Origin: Acuticoccus sp. I52.16.1 | Lineage (GTDB): Bacteria; Pseudomonadota; Alphaproteobacteria; Rhizobiales; Amorphaceae | Reading direction: 5' to 3' | Assembly: GCF_022865125.1 (NCBI RefSeq) | Contig: NZ_CP094828.1 | Span: 434,001-498,000 of the forward strand | DNA: 64,000 nt | Shown: in pieces, positions 36,617 to 45,007 of the stretch | Layout of the letters: the number at the start of each line of letters is the position of its first letter | How positions within the stretch are numbered: position 1 is the stretch's first letter | Notes under the pieces: generated by a model | Told to the model about the DNA's origin: nothing | Database searches by the model: none | Seen by the model: the letters and a program-made list of their open reading frames with translations, nothing else | Translations under genes and position numbers: made by a program

Positions 36617-37759
36617 TCAAAGGTTCGGGCACTGCTCGCCGGGGTCGACGTTCTCGAACGAGGAGACGACCTTCACCGAGCCGTCGGCCTGCACCTCGCC
36701 GAGGTACATCGTCAGCGGCGCGTGGTGCTGCTTGGACATCGCGATCGTCCCGCGCGGGCCGGTGAACGAGACCTCGCCGAGCGCGTCCAGCACGGCGCGC
36801 GGATCGGTCGACCCGGCCTTCTCGACGGCTTCCTTATAGAGGTAGACGCCTTCGTACTGCGGGACCGAGAGGTCGTTGGGGGTGCGCAGGTCCTCGCCGA
36901 ACTTCTCTTCCATGGCGGCGAGGAAGCTCTTGTTCTCGTCCGAGGCGATGCCGGTGATGTAGGACGCGGAGATGAGGATGCCCTCCGCGTCTCCGCCCAT
37001 CGATTTCGCCGTCCCCTCGTCGACCGCGAGGTTGGCGTAGGGGACCGTCACGCCCGCGCCGCGCAGCTGCTTGGTAAGCGTCACGTTGGGCGCGCCGCCG
37101 GCGGTGGAGGTGATCAGCGCGTCGGCGCCGGAGTTCTTGAGCTGCGAGATGATGGCGGTCCAGTCCGTCCCGTCCATCGGCAGGTACTCCTCGCCGACGA
37201 CCTCGCCGCCGTTCTCGCCGATATAGGCCTCCGCGAAATCGAGCATGCCGCGGCCGAAGGCGTAGTCGCTGCCGATGAGGAAGAACTTCGTCGCCCCGTC
37301 CGCCATCAGGTAGTCGACCACCGGGGGCACCTGCTGCTCGGGCACCCAGGCGTTGACGTAGAGGAACGGGTTGCAGGAGCGCCCCTCGTAGAACGAGGTG
37401 TAGATGTAGGGGATGCGCCCGCGCTGCACGATCGGCAGGCCCGCGTTGCGTGCCGCGCTCGTCTCCATCGAGATGAGGACGTCCACCTCGTCGCGGAAGA
37501 CCAGCGCGTCGAACGCCTTCTGCGCCCCCACCGCGCCCGACCCGTCGTCCGCGACGACGAGTTCCAGCGGCCGGCCGAGCACGCCGCCGCCGGCGTTGAT
37601 CTCCTCGACCGCCAGCTCGGCGGCCTGCACCACGGACGGGGCGACGACGCTGTTGGCGCCGGACAGGCCCACCGGCACGCCGATCTTGATCGGCTCCTCG
37701 GCGTGCGCCGCGCCGGCGAGGAGAGTGGCCGCCAGGACGGCGGCGATCTTGGTGTTCAT
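36617..37759 (-). CDS. ABC substrate-binding protein, urea/short-chain amide type
   Basis: A 380-residue periplasmic binding protein with signal peptide (residues 1-20, AHA-EE). Fold type I features: IKIGVPVGLSGANSVV, ELAVEEINAGGGVLGRPLEL, AFGRGMLDFAEAYIGENGG and TSTAGGAPNVTLTKQ. It resembles UrtA/AmiC-group proteins. Located between the nitrilase-family amidase gene and the permeases, so it most likely captures the amide, carbamoyl or related compound that the amidase cleaves. Confidence 0.92.
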   Translation of the reverse strand: MNTKIAAVLAATLLAGAAHAEEPIKIGVPVGLSGANSVVAPSVVQAAELAVEEINAGGGVLGRPLELVVADDGSGAVGAQKAFDALVFRDEVDVLISMETSAARNAGLPIVQRGRIPYIYTSFYEGRSCNPFLYVNAWVPEQQVPPVVDYLMADGATKFFLIGSDYAFGRGMLDFAEAYIGENGGEVVGEEYLPMDGTDWTAIISQLKNSGADALITSTAGGAPNVTLTKQLRGAGVTVPYANLAVDEGTAKSMGGDAEGILISASYITGIASDENKSFLAAMEEKFGEDLRTPNDLSVPQYEGVYLYKEAVEKAGSTDPRAVLDALGEVSFTGPRGTIAMSKQHHAPLTMYLGEVQADGSVKVVSSFENVDPGEQCPNL

Positions 37760-37847
37760 ATTGTCAGCTCCTGCTTCAGGACGAGCGAAGGTGAGGCCAC
37801 GAAGGCCCCGATCGACGGGGGTCGCGCGAGGGCGCCGAGGCGCCGGG

Positions 37848-38702
37848 TCAGCGGTAGACGTCGCGACGTCTGTCCGCGTGGACGTGGTTGTGGGCGTTGA
37901 TCTGCCGGACCGTGGCGATGCTGGTCAGATCCACCTCGGCGAGAAGCGTCTCCGCCTCGCTGCGGTGAGCCGGGCCGGCGAGCGGCCAGCCGTCGGGACC
38001 GAGGATGAGGCTCTGGCCGATGAACGGCTGCCCCCGCTCCACTCCCACCCTGTCCGCGCAGGCGATGTAGATGCCGTTGGAGTGGGCCGCCGCCTTGTGC
38101 AGCGTGTTGGCCATCGCCTCCACCGCGGGGTCCTGGCTCGGCATCGGCACCCAGTTGGTCGGAATGCAGACGATCTGGGCCCCCGCATCGGCCAGCGTGC
38201 GGAAGGTCTCCGGGAACCAGCCGTCGTAGCAGACGGCGATGCCGATCTTGCCGAGCGGCGTGTCGAACACCGGGAGGCCCACGTCGCCGGGGGCAAAGAA
38301 CAGCGTCTCCTTGTCCCACAAATGGAGCTTGCGGTAGCGGCCGATGAAGCCGTCCGGCCCGGTCAGCAGCGCGCCGTTGTAGACCCGCCCCTCCGCCGCC
38401 TCGGCGATGCCCGAGACGATGTGGATGCCGAGCCGCCGCGCCAGCGCCACCAGGAAGGCCGCGGCCTTGCCCTCCGGCACCGGGCCGGCGAGCCGGGCGA
38501 GTTCCTCGTCACTCTCGAAGACGTAGCCGCTGGGGGCGAGCTCCGGCAGCACGACGAGGCTCGCCCCTCGCGCGGCCGCCGCCTCGACGTTCGTTTCGAT
38601 GGTCGCCAGGTTGGCGTCCACCTCGCCGATTTTCGGCTCGAACTGGATGCAGGCGACCGTGTAGCGGCCGGGCCGGGGCCCGGAACCGGGGTCGGAGGGC
38701 AT
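37848..38702 (-). CDS. nitrilase-superfamily carbon-nitrogen hydrolase (amidase)
   Basis: A 284-residue cytoplasmic hydrolase with the catalytic triad Glu54 (LPELAPSG), Lys125 (YRKLHLWD) and Cys158 (AVCYDGWFPE). It should hydrolyse an amide or N-carbamoyl compound to an acid plus ammonia; the CYDGWFPE sequence suggests an amidase rather than a true nitrilase. ATG 38702 has GGAG eight bases upstream. First gene after the terminator-bearing leader, and thus the direct target of AmiR antitermination. It takes the position that AmiE has in the Pseudomonas ami operon. Substrate not determined. Confidence 0.92.
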   Translation of the reverse strand: MPSDPGSGPRPGRYTVACIQFEPKIGEVDANLATIETNVEAAAARGASLVVLPELAPSGYVFESDEELARLAGPVPEGKAAAFLVALARRLGIHIVSGIAEAAEGRVYNGALLTGPDGFIGRYRKLHLWDKETLFFAPGDVGLPVFDTPLGKIGIAVCYDGWFPETFRTLADAGAQIVCIPTNWVPMPSQDPAVEAMANTLHKAAAHSNGIYIACADRVGVERGQPFIGQSLILGPDGWPLAGPAHRSEAETLLAEVDLTSIATVRQINAHNHVHADRRRDVYR

Positions 38703-38720
38703 GATGGGTCTCCAAAACGC

Positions 38721-38760
38721 AAAAAGCCCCTGACGCGGCGTGAACCGCAGGTCAGGGGCT
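38721..38760 (-). terminator. leader terminator (attenuator) before the amidase operon
   Basis: On the minus strand AGCCCCTGAC pairs perfectly with GTCAGGGGCT (38751-38760 with 38725-38734). The 16-base interior can add a GCGG/CCGC stem, and a T run follows (TTTT, then GCGTTTT). It lies between amiR and the amidase start, 19 bases before the start codon. By default it would stop transcription ahead of the amidase. A small alternative hairpin GGCT-TCGT-AGCC (38757-38768) shares the first bases of its 5' arm and could compete with it. Confidence 0.88.
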
Positions 38761-38778
38761 ACGAAGCCTTGATGTGAA

Positions 38779-38810
38779 GACGGCAACCTTGCCGCCGAGC
38801 ATCGCTGCTC
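38779..38810 (-). promoter_or_regulatory. tandem ANTAR-target hairpins in the leader RNA
   Basis: Read on the minus strand: GAGC-AGCGAT-GCTC (38797-38810), directly followed by GGCGGC-AAGGTT-GCCGTC (38779-38796, one G-U pair). Both loops are six bases with A at position 1 and G at position 4, the known signature of the two-hairpin RNA bound by ANTAR antiterminators. They sit downstream of the amiR gene and upstream of the terminator at 38721-38760, the canonical order. The signature is known from literature; binding here is inferred. Confidence 0.82.
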
Positions 38811-38874
38811 TTGTGGCGCGAAAGTTGGCACGGCTCGAATTGAGGCTCAAGCCGAACTTTCGACCAAACGCTGC

Positions 38875-39528
38875 CTATTCTTTCGGCGCGCCCGCTTTGA
38901 CCTCCGCACCGCGGCGCAAGCCCAGCCGCGCCATCGTCTCGTACGCGGTGACGATCTCTTCGGCGATGGCGCTGAGGGGGATGCGCTCGGCCGTCGCCTG
39001 GTCGCGCAGGAGTCGGTAGGCGGCGTCCTCGGCCATCCCCTGCTCGTCCATCAGGACGCGGATCGCCCGGTCGACCATGCGCCGGCCCTTCAGCGTGTCC
39101 TCCAGCTTGCGGATCTTGCCGTTGAGCCGCCCTTCGGTGCGGTGGCGGTACCGCGCCAGGGTGAACTGCGTCAGGATCCCCAGCGGGCGCAGCGGCTTGC
39201 TCATCACGCCGTGGGCGTTGAGGTCGTAGATCGACTTCAGCGTCGTCGGGCTCTCGTACGTGACGATGGCGATGACGGCGACGTCGTGCCCCTCGAGGAG
39301 CTGCACCATGTCGCCCACCGCCACCTCGTCGACACCGACGAGGATGGTGTCGATCCCGTCCGGCAGCACCAGCGGCGGCGGCCAGGCATGGCCGACCGCG
39401 CAGCCGAGGCGCTTCAGGTGCGCGCCGAGCAGCTGGCCGTCCTCGTCTTGCGGGTGGATCAGCAGCGCGCGGGCGCGGCGCAATTCGTCGAGGATGCGCC
39501 GCGCGCCCCGCCCTTGGCTATCGTTCAT
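38875..39528 (-). CDS. amiR: ANTAR-domain RNA-binding antiterminator, AmiR-like
   Basis: A 217-residue protein. The N-terminal half is a pseudo-receiver fold without a convincing phospho-acceptor pattern (ALLIHPQDEDGQLLGAHLK, ILVGVDEVAVGDM). A coiled-coil helix (RLNGKIRKLEDTLKGRRMVDRA) leads into the ANTAR domain (residues ~150-200: QGMAEDAAYRLLRDQA), which binds RNA as a dimer. ATG 39528 follows GAGGGGAG. By analogy with AmiR of Pseudomonas, it is held inactive by AmiC until an amide binds AmiC, then it prevents termination in the leader of the amidase operon. Confidence 0.92.
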   Translation of the reverse strand: MNDSQGRGARRILDELRRARALLIHPQDEDGQLLGAHLKRLGCAVGHAWPPPLVLPDGIDTILVGVDEVAVGDMVQLLEGHDVAVIAIVTYESPTTLKSIYDLNAHGVMSKPLRPLGILTQFTLARYRHRTEGRLNGKIRKLEDTLKGRRMVDRAIRVLMDEQGMAEDAAYRLLRDQATAERIPLSAIAEEIVTAYETMARLGLRRGAEVKAGAPKE

Positions 39529-39622
39529 GCCGCTCCCCTCGCCGGCTGCCCCGTGTATCGCAGAGGCATCCGCCGTGCCGCGGCGGCACGGGTCGGCGAG
39601 CGGGTCGTCGGGTCCATCGCGC

Positions 39623-40768
39623 TCACGCCCAGGACTCCAGCGCGCGCTCTTCGATGCGGGTCGCGGCAAGGTAGGGGTCCGGGCGGACGGCGACGCGGCT
39701 CTCCCAGACGATATCGAACAAGCCCTGCGCGTTGGCCACACCGATGCGCGGGGTGAGCCACAGGTGGCGCGTGTCGGCGTCGACGCGCACGCGGCCCTCG
39801 GGCGTGTCGAACTCGTCGCCCAGGGGGTCGAGCGCGATGCGGCGCGGGTCGGCGGCACCGACGCGGGCGAGCGCGCGGGCGAACATGTGGACCTGCATGT
39901 AGGCCGCCTCGGACCAGATGCTGGTGGTCGCCTCGGCTCCGAAGCGTGCCTTGAACGCTTCGACGAAGGCGCGGTTGGCGGCGTTGTCGACCGTCTGCAC
40001 GTAGGTCGCGGCGAGGATGTGGCCGGTACAGGCCGCCGCGCCGATGGTGGCGATCTCCGTCTCGGCCATGGTGAGGCTCGCGATCGGCTGGCGCGCGCGG
40101 TCGAACCCGGCCGCGTCGTAGAGGCGATAGAACGCCTGCGCGGAGGTGCCGATGATTGTGGAGAAGACCGCATCCGGCGCCGCGGTGCGGATCTTCGGGA
40201 TGATGTCCTCCAGCGCGTCCGCCCCCGCCTCCAACGGCACGTAGGTCTCGCCGACGACCTCGCCGCCGCGCGCCTCGATCAGCTCCTGCATGATGCGGTT
40301 GGACTCGCGCGGGAAGATGTAGTCCGAGCCGACGAAGTAGATGCGTCCGCCGTGATGGCGGATCAGGTAATCGGCCAGCGGCAGGCACGTCTGGTTCACG
40401 GTGGCGCCGCAGTAGAGGACGTTCTCGCAATACTCGAACCCCTCGTACATCGAGGGGTAGAACAACAGCCCGTTGTGCCGCTCGACGATCGGCAGCACCG
40501 TCTTGCGGCTCGCCGACATGGAGCAGCCGAAGATGATGTCGAGATCGTCTTCGGCGAGCATGCGGCGGGCGAGTGCCAGATAGTCGGCGTTGCGGGCACC
40601 GGGATCGTACACGGTCGGCACGATGGGGCGGCCGAGAATGCCGCCGGCGGCGTTGATCTCGGCGATGGCGAGCTCGGTGCCGCGCAGGTGCTCGGTTTCG
40701 GTGACGACGGTGGTGCCGCTCCTAGAGAACAAGACGCCGACGCGCCAACCATCCGAATCAGGGCTCAC
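39623..40768 (-). CDS. amiC: amide sensor / negative regulator AmiC-like
   Basis: A 381-residue type I binding protein with no signal peptide, so cytoplasmic, as expected for AmiC and unlike transport binding proteins. AmiC-like segments: GVLFSRSGTTVVTETEHLRG, VERHNGLLFYPSMYEGFEY, FVGSDYIFPRESNRIM and FSTIIGTSAQAFYRLY. GTG start at 40768 with GGGAGGGG. It precedes amiR by 94 bases and should sequester it in the absence of amide. It is distinct from the exported binding protein at 36617-37759. Confidence 0.92.
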   Translation of the reverse strand: MSPDSDGWRVGVLFSRSGTTVVTETEHLRGTELAIAEINAAGGILGRPIVPTVYDPGARNADYLALARRMLAEDDLDIIFGCSMSASRKTVLPIVERHNGLLFYPSMYEGFEYCENVLYCGATVNQTCLPLADYLIRHHGGRIYFVGSDYIFPRESNRIMQELIEARGGEVVGETYVPLEAGADALEDIIPKIRTAAPDAVFSTIIGTSAQAFYRLYDAAGFDRARQPIASLTMAETEIATIGAAACTGHILAATYVQTVDNAANRAFVEAFKARFGAEATTSIWSEAAYMQVHMFARALARVGAADPRRIALDPLGDEFDTPEGRVRVDADTRHLWLTPRIGVANAQGLFDIVWESRVAVRPDPYLAATRIEERALESWA

Positions 40769-41362
40769 GTCCCCTCCCTACCGTCACTCCACGAAGCGCG
40801 CGATGCTATGGGCCCACCTGCGCCGCGACAAGGCACGGCCCCCGCCGGGCCGACCTGCCGCGCCGCTCGCAGCGGCCGTCGCGCGCGGTTCGCGCCGTCG
40901 GGGGCAGATGGCACGCCATCCGTGGATCCGGGCATCGAATTGAATAGCTATCGTTCGGTGCAAAATTTCGACCATACGGCGAAGGGCGCGCCGCCGGGCG
41001 GGCCCGTCGCCGATCCGGACGCGCGCTGAACGCCGATCCGGTGAGCGCCCGCTTCGTGCAGACGATCCAGAGCGGCATGTCGATCCTGGCGCGCGATGGG
41101 GCGAACCGCGAGGATCTCGTTGCGGTCGCCGAAGTGGCGATGGCCGCCTGGGACGCGCACTTGTCCGCCGCCGGCGCACCGGGCCGGCCGCCGACGCGAC
41201 CCGGATAAGGCCGGCGCCGGCCCCTTCTGCCCGCTCGGGTGTCGAGGCTACCGTCGACGATCGGCTCTACGCGTCCGGATTTGTCGTCCACGCCGATCAA
41301 CGTCAGCGAGACTGGGACGGGTCGGCCGGGAAGAGGCTCTGCGGCCGCGGGGGGCTGCGCCG
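40769..41362. other. intergenic region upstream of amiC
   Basis: About 590 bases with no certain gene. A less GC-rich patch at ~40935-40980 should contain the amiC promoter (minus strand) or the end of a decayed gene. One short plus-strand frame at 41041-41208 is listed separately. Bases 41210-41362 show nothing recognisable. Confidence 0.45.
41041..41208 (+). CDS. possible small protein or gene remnant
   Basis: A 55-codon frame from a GTG. Its first 40 residues have a protein-like, amphipathic composition (FVQTIQSGMSILARDGAN, then EDLVAVAEVAMAAWDAHL) and look like a helical segment of a larger family, but I could not place it. No clear ribosome binding site (CCGATCCG). The frame is open upstream without a start, so it may be the tail of a decayed gene. 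Low confidence. Confidence 0.25.
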   Translation: MSARFVQTIQSGMSILARDGANREDLVAVAEVAMAAWDAHLSAAGAPGRPPTRPG

Positions 41363-42253
41363 TCAGCGGTGGCGCAGGTTCTCGACCAGCAGGCGGAAGG
41401 CGAGGCCGTGCTGCCGGCGGCTCGGATAATAGATGTGATAGCCCTCCCAGGTGGGCCACCAGTCCGCCAGCACCGGCAGGAGCCGACCGGCGGTCAGGTG
41501 CGCCTCCACCTGATCGAGCGGCACGAAGACGAGGCCGATGCCATCGAGCGCGGACGCCACGCGCAGGGCGAGACTGTTGAACACCGCCGGCCCCTCGATC
41601 CGCACGCGGCGCGTCTCGCCGTCCTTCTCCAGCGGCCAGGTGAAAATCTCGCCGCGCGTCGGCAGACGCGAGCGCACGCAGCGGTGCACGGTCAGCGCGT
41701 CCGGGTCGGTGGGCATCGGGTAGCGTTCGAAGTAGGCCGGCGCGCCGACCACCGCCATCGTCACGTCGGCGCTGATGCGCACCGCGATCATGTCCCGCGC
41801 AACCTGATTGCCGAGGCGCACCCCCGCGTCGAACCGGTCGGCGACGATGTCGATCATGCCGCCGTCGACGATGATCTCAACCTCCACGTCCGGATATTCC
41901 AGCGCGAACGCGGCGAGGCGGGGTTGCAGCACCCGCACGGCCGGATGCTCGCCGGCGCTGATGCGGATGGTACCGCGCGGGGTGTCGCGGATCTCGTTCA
42001 GCTCGTCGAGAGCGTCCTGCATCTCCCCGAACTGCGGGCCGAGGCGGGCGAGCAGGCGCGCCCCCGCCTCCGTCGGCGCGACGCTGCGGGTGGAGCGGGT
42101 CAGGAGACGCACGCCGAGCGCCTCCTCCAGGTTGCGGATCGTCTGGCTCAGCGCCGACTGCGACATTCCGAGTTCCGCCGCCGCGTTGGTGAAGCTGCGG
42201 TGCCGCGCGACGACGGTGAAGGCGAACAGGTCGTTGAAGACGCGGCGGTCCAT
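41363..42253 (-). CDS. LysR family transcriptional regulator
   Basis: A 296-residue regulator: N-terminal helix-turn-helix (FTNAAAELGMSQSALSQTIRNLEEALGVRLL) and a substrate-binding domain ending YHIYYPSRRQHGLAFRLLVENLR. Same subgroup as the LysR at 24691, with which it shares the C-terminal YYP-RRQ motif. Members commonly sit divergent from an aldo/keto reductase; here a collapsed one lies 133 bases away at 42387-42566. The regulator may thus have lost its main local target. Confidence 0.93.
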   Translation of the reverse strand: MDRRVFNDLFAFTVVARHRSFTNAAAELGMSQSALSQTIRNLEEALGVRLLTRSTRSVAPTEAGARLLARLGPQFGEMQDALDELNEIRDTPRGTIRISAGEHPAVRVLQPRLAAFALEYPDVEVEIIVDGGMIDIVADRFDAGVRLGNQVARDMIAVRISADVTMAVVGAPAYFERYPMPTDPDALTVHRCVRSRLPTRGEIFTWPLEKDGETRRVRIEGPAVFNSLALRVASALDGIGLVFVPLDQVEAHLTAGRLLPVLADWWPTWEGYHIYYPSRRQHGLAFRLLVENLRHR

Positions 42254-42386
42254 TATGCCTGCATTTCGATAAAGCCAATCTCATTTTGAAGGGTAATCGC
42301 TGAGTGGCGCGGCGTCCATCTGAGGTCGGCGCCCCGGTGTCGTGGGGCGCTGCGCGCAGGCGCAGTCCGTTCGAAAGGAAGTATCC

Positions 42387-42566
42387 GTGCAGTCACGTAC
42401 GCTCGGCACCCTCGACGTTTCGGCCCTCGGGCTCGGTTGCATGTCGATGAGTGCGCTTTACGGACCGCCGGGCGATCACGCCGAGATGATCGACGCGACC
42501 GCCGCGCGGATCCCGCTGGTGGGCGAGCGCCTGCCCGAGGCCGTCTTGGAGATGACCGGGCTCTGA
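42387..42566 (+). pseudogene. collapsed aldo/keto reductase remnant, internal in-frame deletion
   Basis: A 59-codon frame with a GTG start and AAAGGAAG at good spacing. The first ~31 residues (SRTLGTLDVSALGLGCMSMS, then ALYGPPGDHAEMID) are the N-terminus of an aldo/keto reductase. The last ~25 (AARIPLVGERLPEAVLEMTGL) look like its C-terminus, so ~270 residues including the Tyr-Lys-Asp-His active site have been removed in frame. Divergent from the LysR gene. Not an active reductase; may still be translated. Confidence 0.72.
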
Positions 42567-42654
42567 CCCGCGCCGCCGGCGGCGGCCACCCCGCCCCCGG
42601 CATCGACCCACCACCCCCGCGCGCCCGCCGCGCCCGACGATGGATCGACCCCCG

Positions 42655-43116
42655 ATGACCCCACCTCGCCCCCTGCCGCTCGCCGCCCTGCTGGTGGGCC
42701 TGACCCTCGCCACCGCCGCGCGTGCCGAGCCCAACCGCGTCGAGTTCCCCGACGATCTCGACGCATTGGAGCACTACACCACCGTCACGCGCCGCGACGT
42801 CACCGAGTTCATGTACACCTCCCGCGCCGCGCTCGACGCGATCCGGGCCGGCGGCGAGATCCCGGACGGGACGCAGATCATCCTGCAGGACTGGCGCGAG
42901 GGCGAGGTCTACCGTCTCTTCGTGATGCAGAAGGGGGACGGCTGGGGCGCGGACTATGCCGCCGCCACCCGCACCGACGACTGGCAATTCCAGTGGTTCT
43001 GGCCGGACGGGTCGGTCAACATGGACGAAAACACCGCCCGCTGCCGCGCCTGCCATGCCGCGCGCGAGGGCCGCGACTTCATGTTCACCTACAACGATGC
43101 CCGGCGGTATGAGTGA
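42655..43116 (+). CDS. cytochrome P460 family protein
   Basis: A 153-residue exported c-type haem protein. Signal peptide residues 1-24 (ARA-EP). The haem motif is CRACH (Cys130, Cys133, His134), preceded by the family pattern FQWFWPDGSVNMDENTARC. Cytochromes P460 oxidise hydroxylamine or bind nitric oxide; the cross-linking Lys of the founding member cannot be placed safely here. ATG 42655 was chosen over 42640 since it gives a cleaner signal peptide. Its stop region overlaps the start of the next membrane-protein gene by eight bases, so the two are co-translated. Confidence 0.87.
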   Translation: MTPPRPLPLAALLVGLTLATAARAEPNRVEFPDDLDALEHYTTVTRRDVTEFMYTSRAALDAIRAGGEIPDGTQIILQDWREGEVYRLFVMQKGDGWGADYAAATRTDDWQFQWFWPDGSVNMDENTARCRACHAAREGRDFMFTYNDARRYE

Positions 43117-43813
43117 GCGGGCGGCCCGGCTGAGGCCCCTGCCGCGCCTCTCCCTCGACCTCGCGGCGGCCGCCTTCCTGCTGATGGCGTTCGCCTACTG
43201 GTGGCTCGGCAACCTCGCCCACGAACTCTTCGGCACGACCTTCTTCCTCGTCCTGGTGCGCCATGTCGCCAACAACCGGGCATGGTGGGGCGCCGTCCGC
43301 CGCGGCCGCTACGACGCGCGCCGCACCGCGAGCCTCGTGCTGACGCTCCTGCTCGCGGTGGCGATGGCGGTGCTGCTGGCGACCAGCCTCGCCATTTCGC
43401 GCACGGTGTTCGCCGTCCTGCCGCTGCCGGACGCATTCAGCCTGCGCGAGGCGCACTGGTTCGCCGCCTACTGGGTCGTCGCCCTCGTCGGCCTGCATCT
43501 CGGCCTCAACTGGCCGAAGGTCTCGCGCCTCCTCAAGCGGGTGACCGGCCTGTCGCTCGCCGCAAGGGGGTGGCGCGTGGCGGGGATGGTGCTGGCGGCC
43601 GGTATCGCCGTGCTGGGGGTGGGCAGCGGGTCGGCGCTCGGCCTGTGGCCGCGCCTGGCCTTCCGCTACTCGCTCGTGATGTGGGACTTCAACGCCGCGC
43701 TGCTGCCCTTCTTCGGCCATTGGCTCGCCGTCGTCGGTCTGTTCGCGGTCGCGGGCCACATGGCGATGCGCCTCGTCGAGGTCGCCGGGGCCGCCGCGGC
43801 GCGACGGGAATAG
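43109..43813 (+). CDS. DUF4405-type membrane protein (cytochrome b-like)
   Basis: A 234-residue membrane protein with about six hydrophobic helices. The DUF4405-like signature is HELFGTTFFLVLVRHVANN, with two His on one helix, plus His in GLHLGLNWPKV; these His could bind haem b. ATG 43109 overlaps the end of the P460 gene. I infer that it passes electrons between the quinone pool and the periplasmic P460 protein, which would make the pair a small respiratory or detoxifying unit. Confidence 0.75.
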   Translation: MSERAARLRPLPRLSLDLAAAAFLLMAFAYWWLGNLAHELFGTTFFLVLVRHVANNRAWWGAVRRGRYDARRTASLVLTLLLAVAMAVLLATSLAISRTVFAVLPLPDAFSLREAHWFAAYWVVALVGLHLGLNWPKVSRLLKRVTGLSLAARGWRVAGMVLAAGIAVLGVGSGSALGLWPRLAFRYSLVMWDFNAALLPFFGHWLAVVGLFAVAGHMAMRLVEVAGAAAARRE

Positions 43814-43952
43814 GGCGCCGCGGTGGACCGCGGCCGGCCGTTGCCGGCGCATTGTCACAGGGCGCGTGACAGCGGCGCAAACTTGGCCAATAGATGCGCC
43901 AGGGAGTAAATAGCGCCGCCCTTAAGCGGCCGCATCGAGAGGGCCCTTCACT

Positions 43953-44909
43953 ATGCGTCAGACCATCCGCCACGCGTTCGTCGCCATGGCGACACTCGCC
44001 ATGTTCGGCGCCACGGCACCGGCCAAGGCCCAGGACTTCATCGGCATTCTCACGGGGGGCACGTCGGGCGTCTACTACCCGCTCGGCGTCGCGATCTCGA
44101 ACGTCTACTCGCAGGAGATCGAGGGGGCGCGCCCGTCGGTCCAGTCGACCAAGGCCTCGGTCGAGAACCTCAACCTTTTGCAACAGGGCCGCGGCGAACT
44201 GGCCTTCACCCTCGGCGACAGCCTGGCGCTGGCCTGGGAAGGTGACGCCGATGCCGGCTTCCCGCGCAAGCTCGACAAGCTGCGTGGCCTCGCCGCGATC
44301 TACCCCAACTACGTGCAGATCGTCGCCTCCGAGGAGTCCGGCATCACCACGCTGGAGGATCTCAAGGGCAAGCGCCTCTCCGTCGGTGCGCCGAAGTCGG
44401 GCACCGAGCTGAACGCGCGCAAGATCCTCGAGGCCGCGGGCATGAGCTACGACGACCTCGCCAAGGTCGAGTACCTGCCGTTCGCCGAGTCTGTGGAGCT
44501 GATCAAGAACCGCCAGCTGGACGCGACGCTCCAGTCCGCCGGCCTCGGCGTGGCCTCGATCCGTGACCTTGCCACCAGCCTGCCGATCACCGTCGTGCCG
44601 ATCCCGGCCGAGGTGACGGACGCGGCCGGCGCGCCGTTCGTGAAGCAGACGATCCCGGCCGGCACCTACGACGGCCAGGACGCCGACGTCGAGACCGCCG
44701 CGGTGCTCAACTACCTCGTCACGCACGACGGCGTGTCGGACGACCTCGCCTACGCGATGACGAAGGCGCTGTTCGAGAACCTGGACGACCTCGTCGCCGC
44801 GCATGCCGCCGCCAAGGCGATCAAGCTGGAAGGCGCGGCCGAGGGCATGCCCGTGCCGATGCATCCGGGCGCGGAGCGCTACCTGAAGGAGGTCGGCGTC
44901 CTAAACTGA
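43953..44909 (+). CDS. TAXI family TRAP transporter solute receptor
   Basis: A 318-residue periplasmic receptor with signal peptide (residues 1-26, AKA-QD). TAXI motifs are clear: ILTGGTSGVYYPLGVAIS, GELAFTLGDSLALAW, LRGLAAIYPNYVQIVA and LKGKRLSVGAPKSGTELNAR. Followed 98 bases later by a fused TRAP permease and then DUF1850, the normal partners of TAXI receptors. Substrate is not deducible; glutamate-like or aromatic acids are typical for the family. Confidence 0.94.
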   Translation: MRQTIRHAFVAMATLAMFGATAPAKAQDFIGILTGGTSGVYYPLGVAISNVYSQEIEGARPSVQSTKASVENLNLLQQGRGELAFTLGDSLALAWEGDADAGFPRKLDKLRGLAAIYPNYVQIVASEESGITTLEDLKGKRLSVGAPKSGTELNARKILEAAGMSYDDLAKVEYLPFAESVELIKNRQLDATLQSAGLGVASIRDLATSLPITVVPIPAEVTDAAGAPFVKQTIPAGTYDGQDADVETAAVLNYLVTHDGVSDDLAYAMTKALFENLDDLVAAHAAAKAIKLEGAAEGMPVPMHPGAERYLKEVGVLN

Positions 44910-45007
44910 CGCCGCAGCCTCCCCGATAGAGCCACCGGCGGTCCGGCGAACCGGGCCGCCTCACACGCGACCTCAACCGCACCCGCGCGGGCACAGAGGG
45001 CTCCCGA

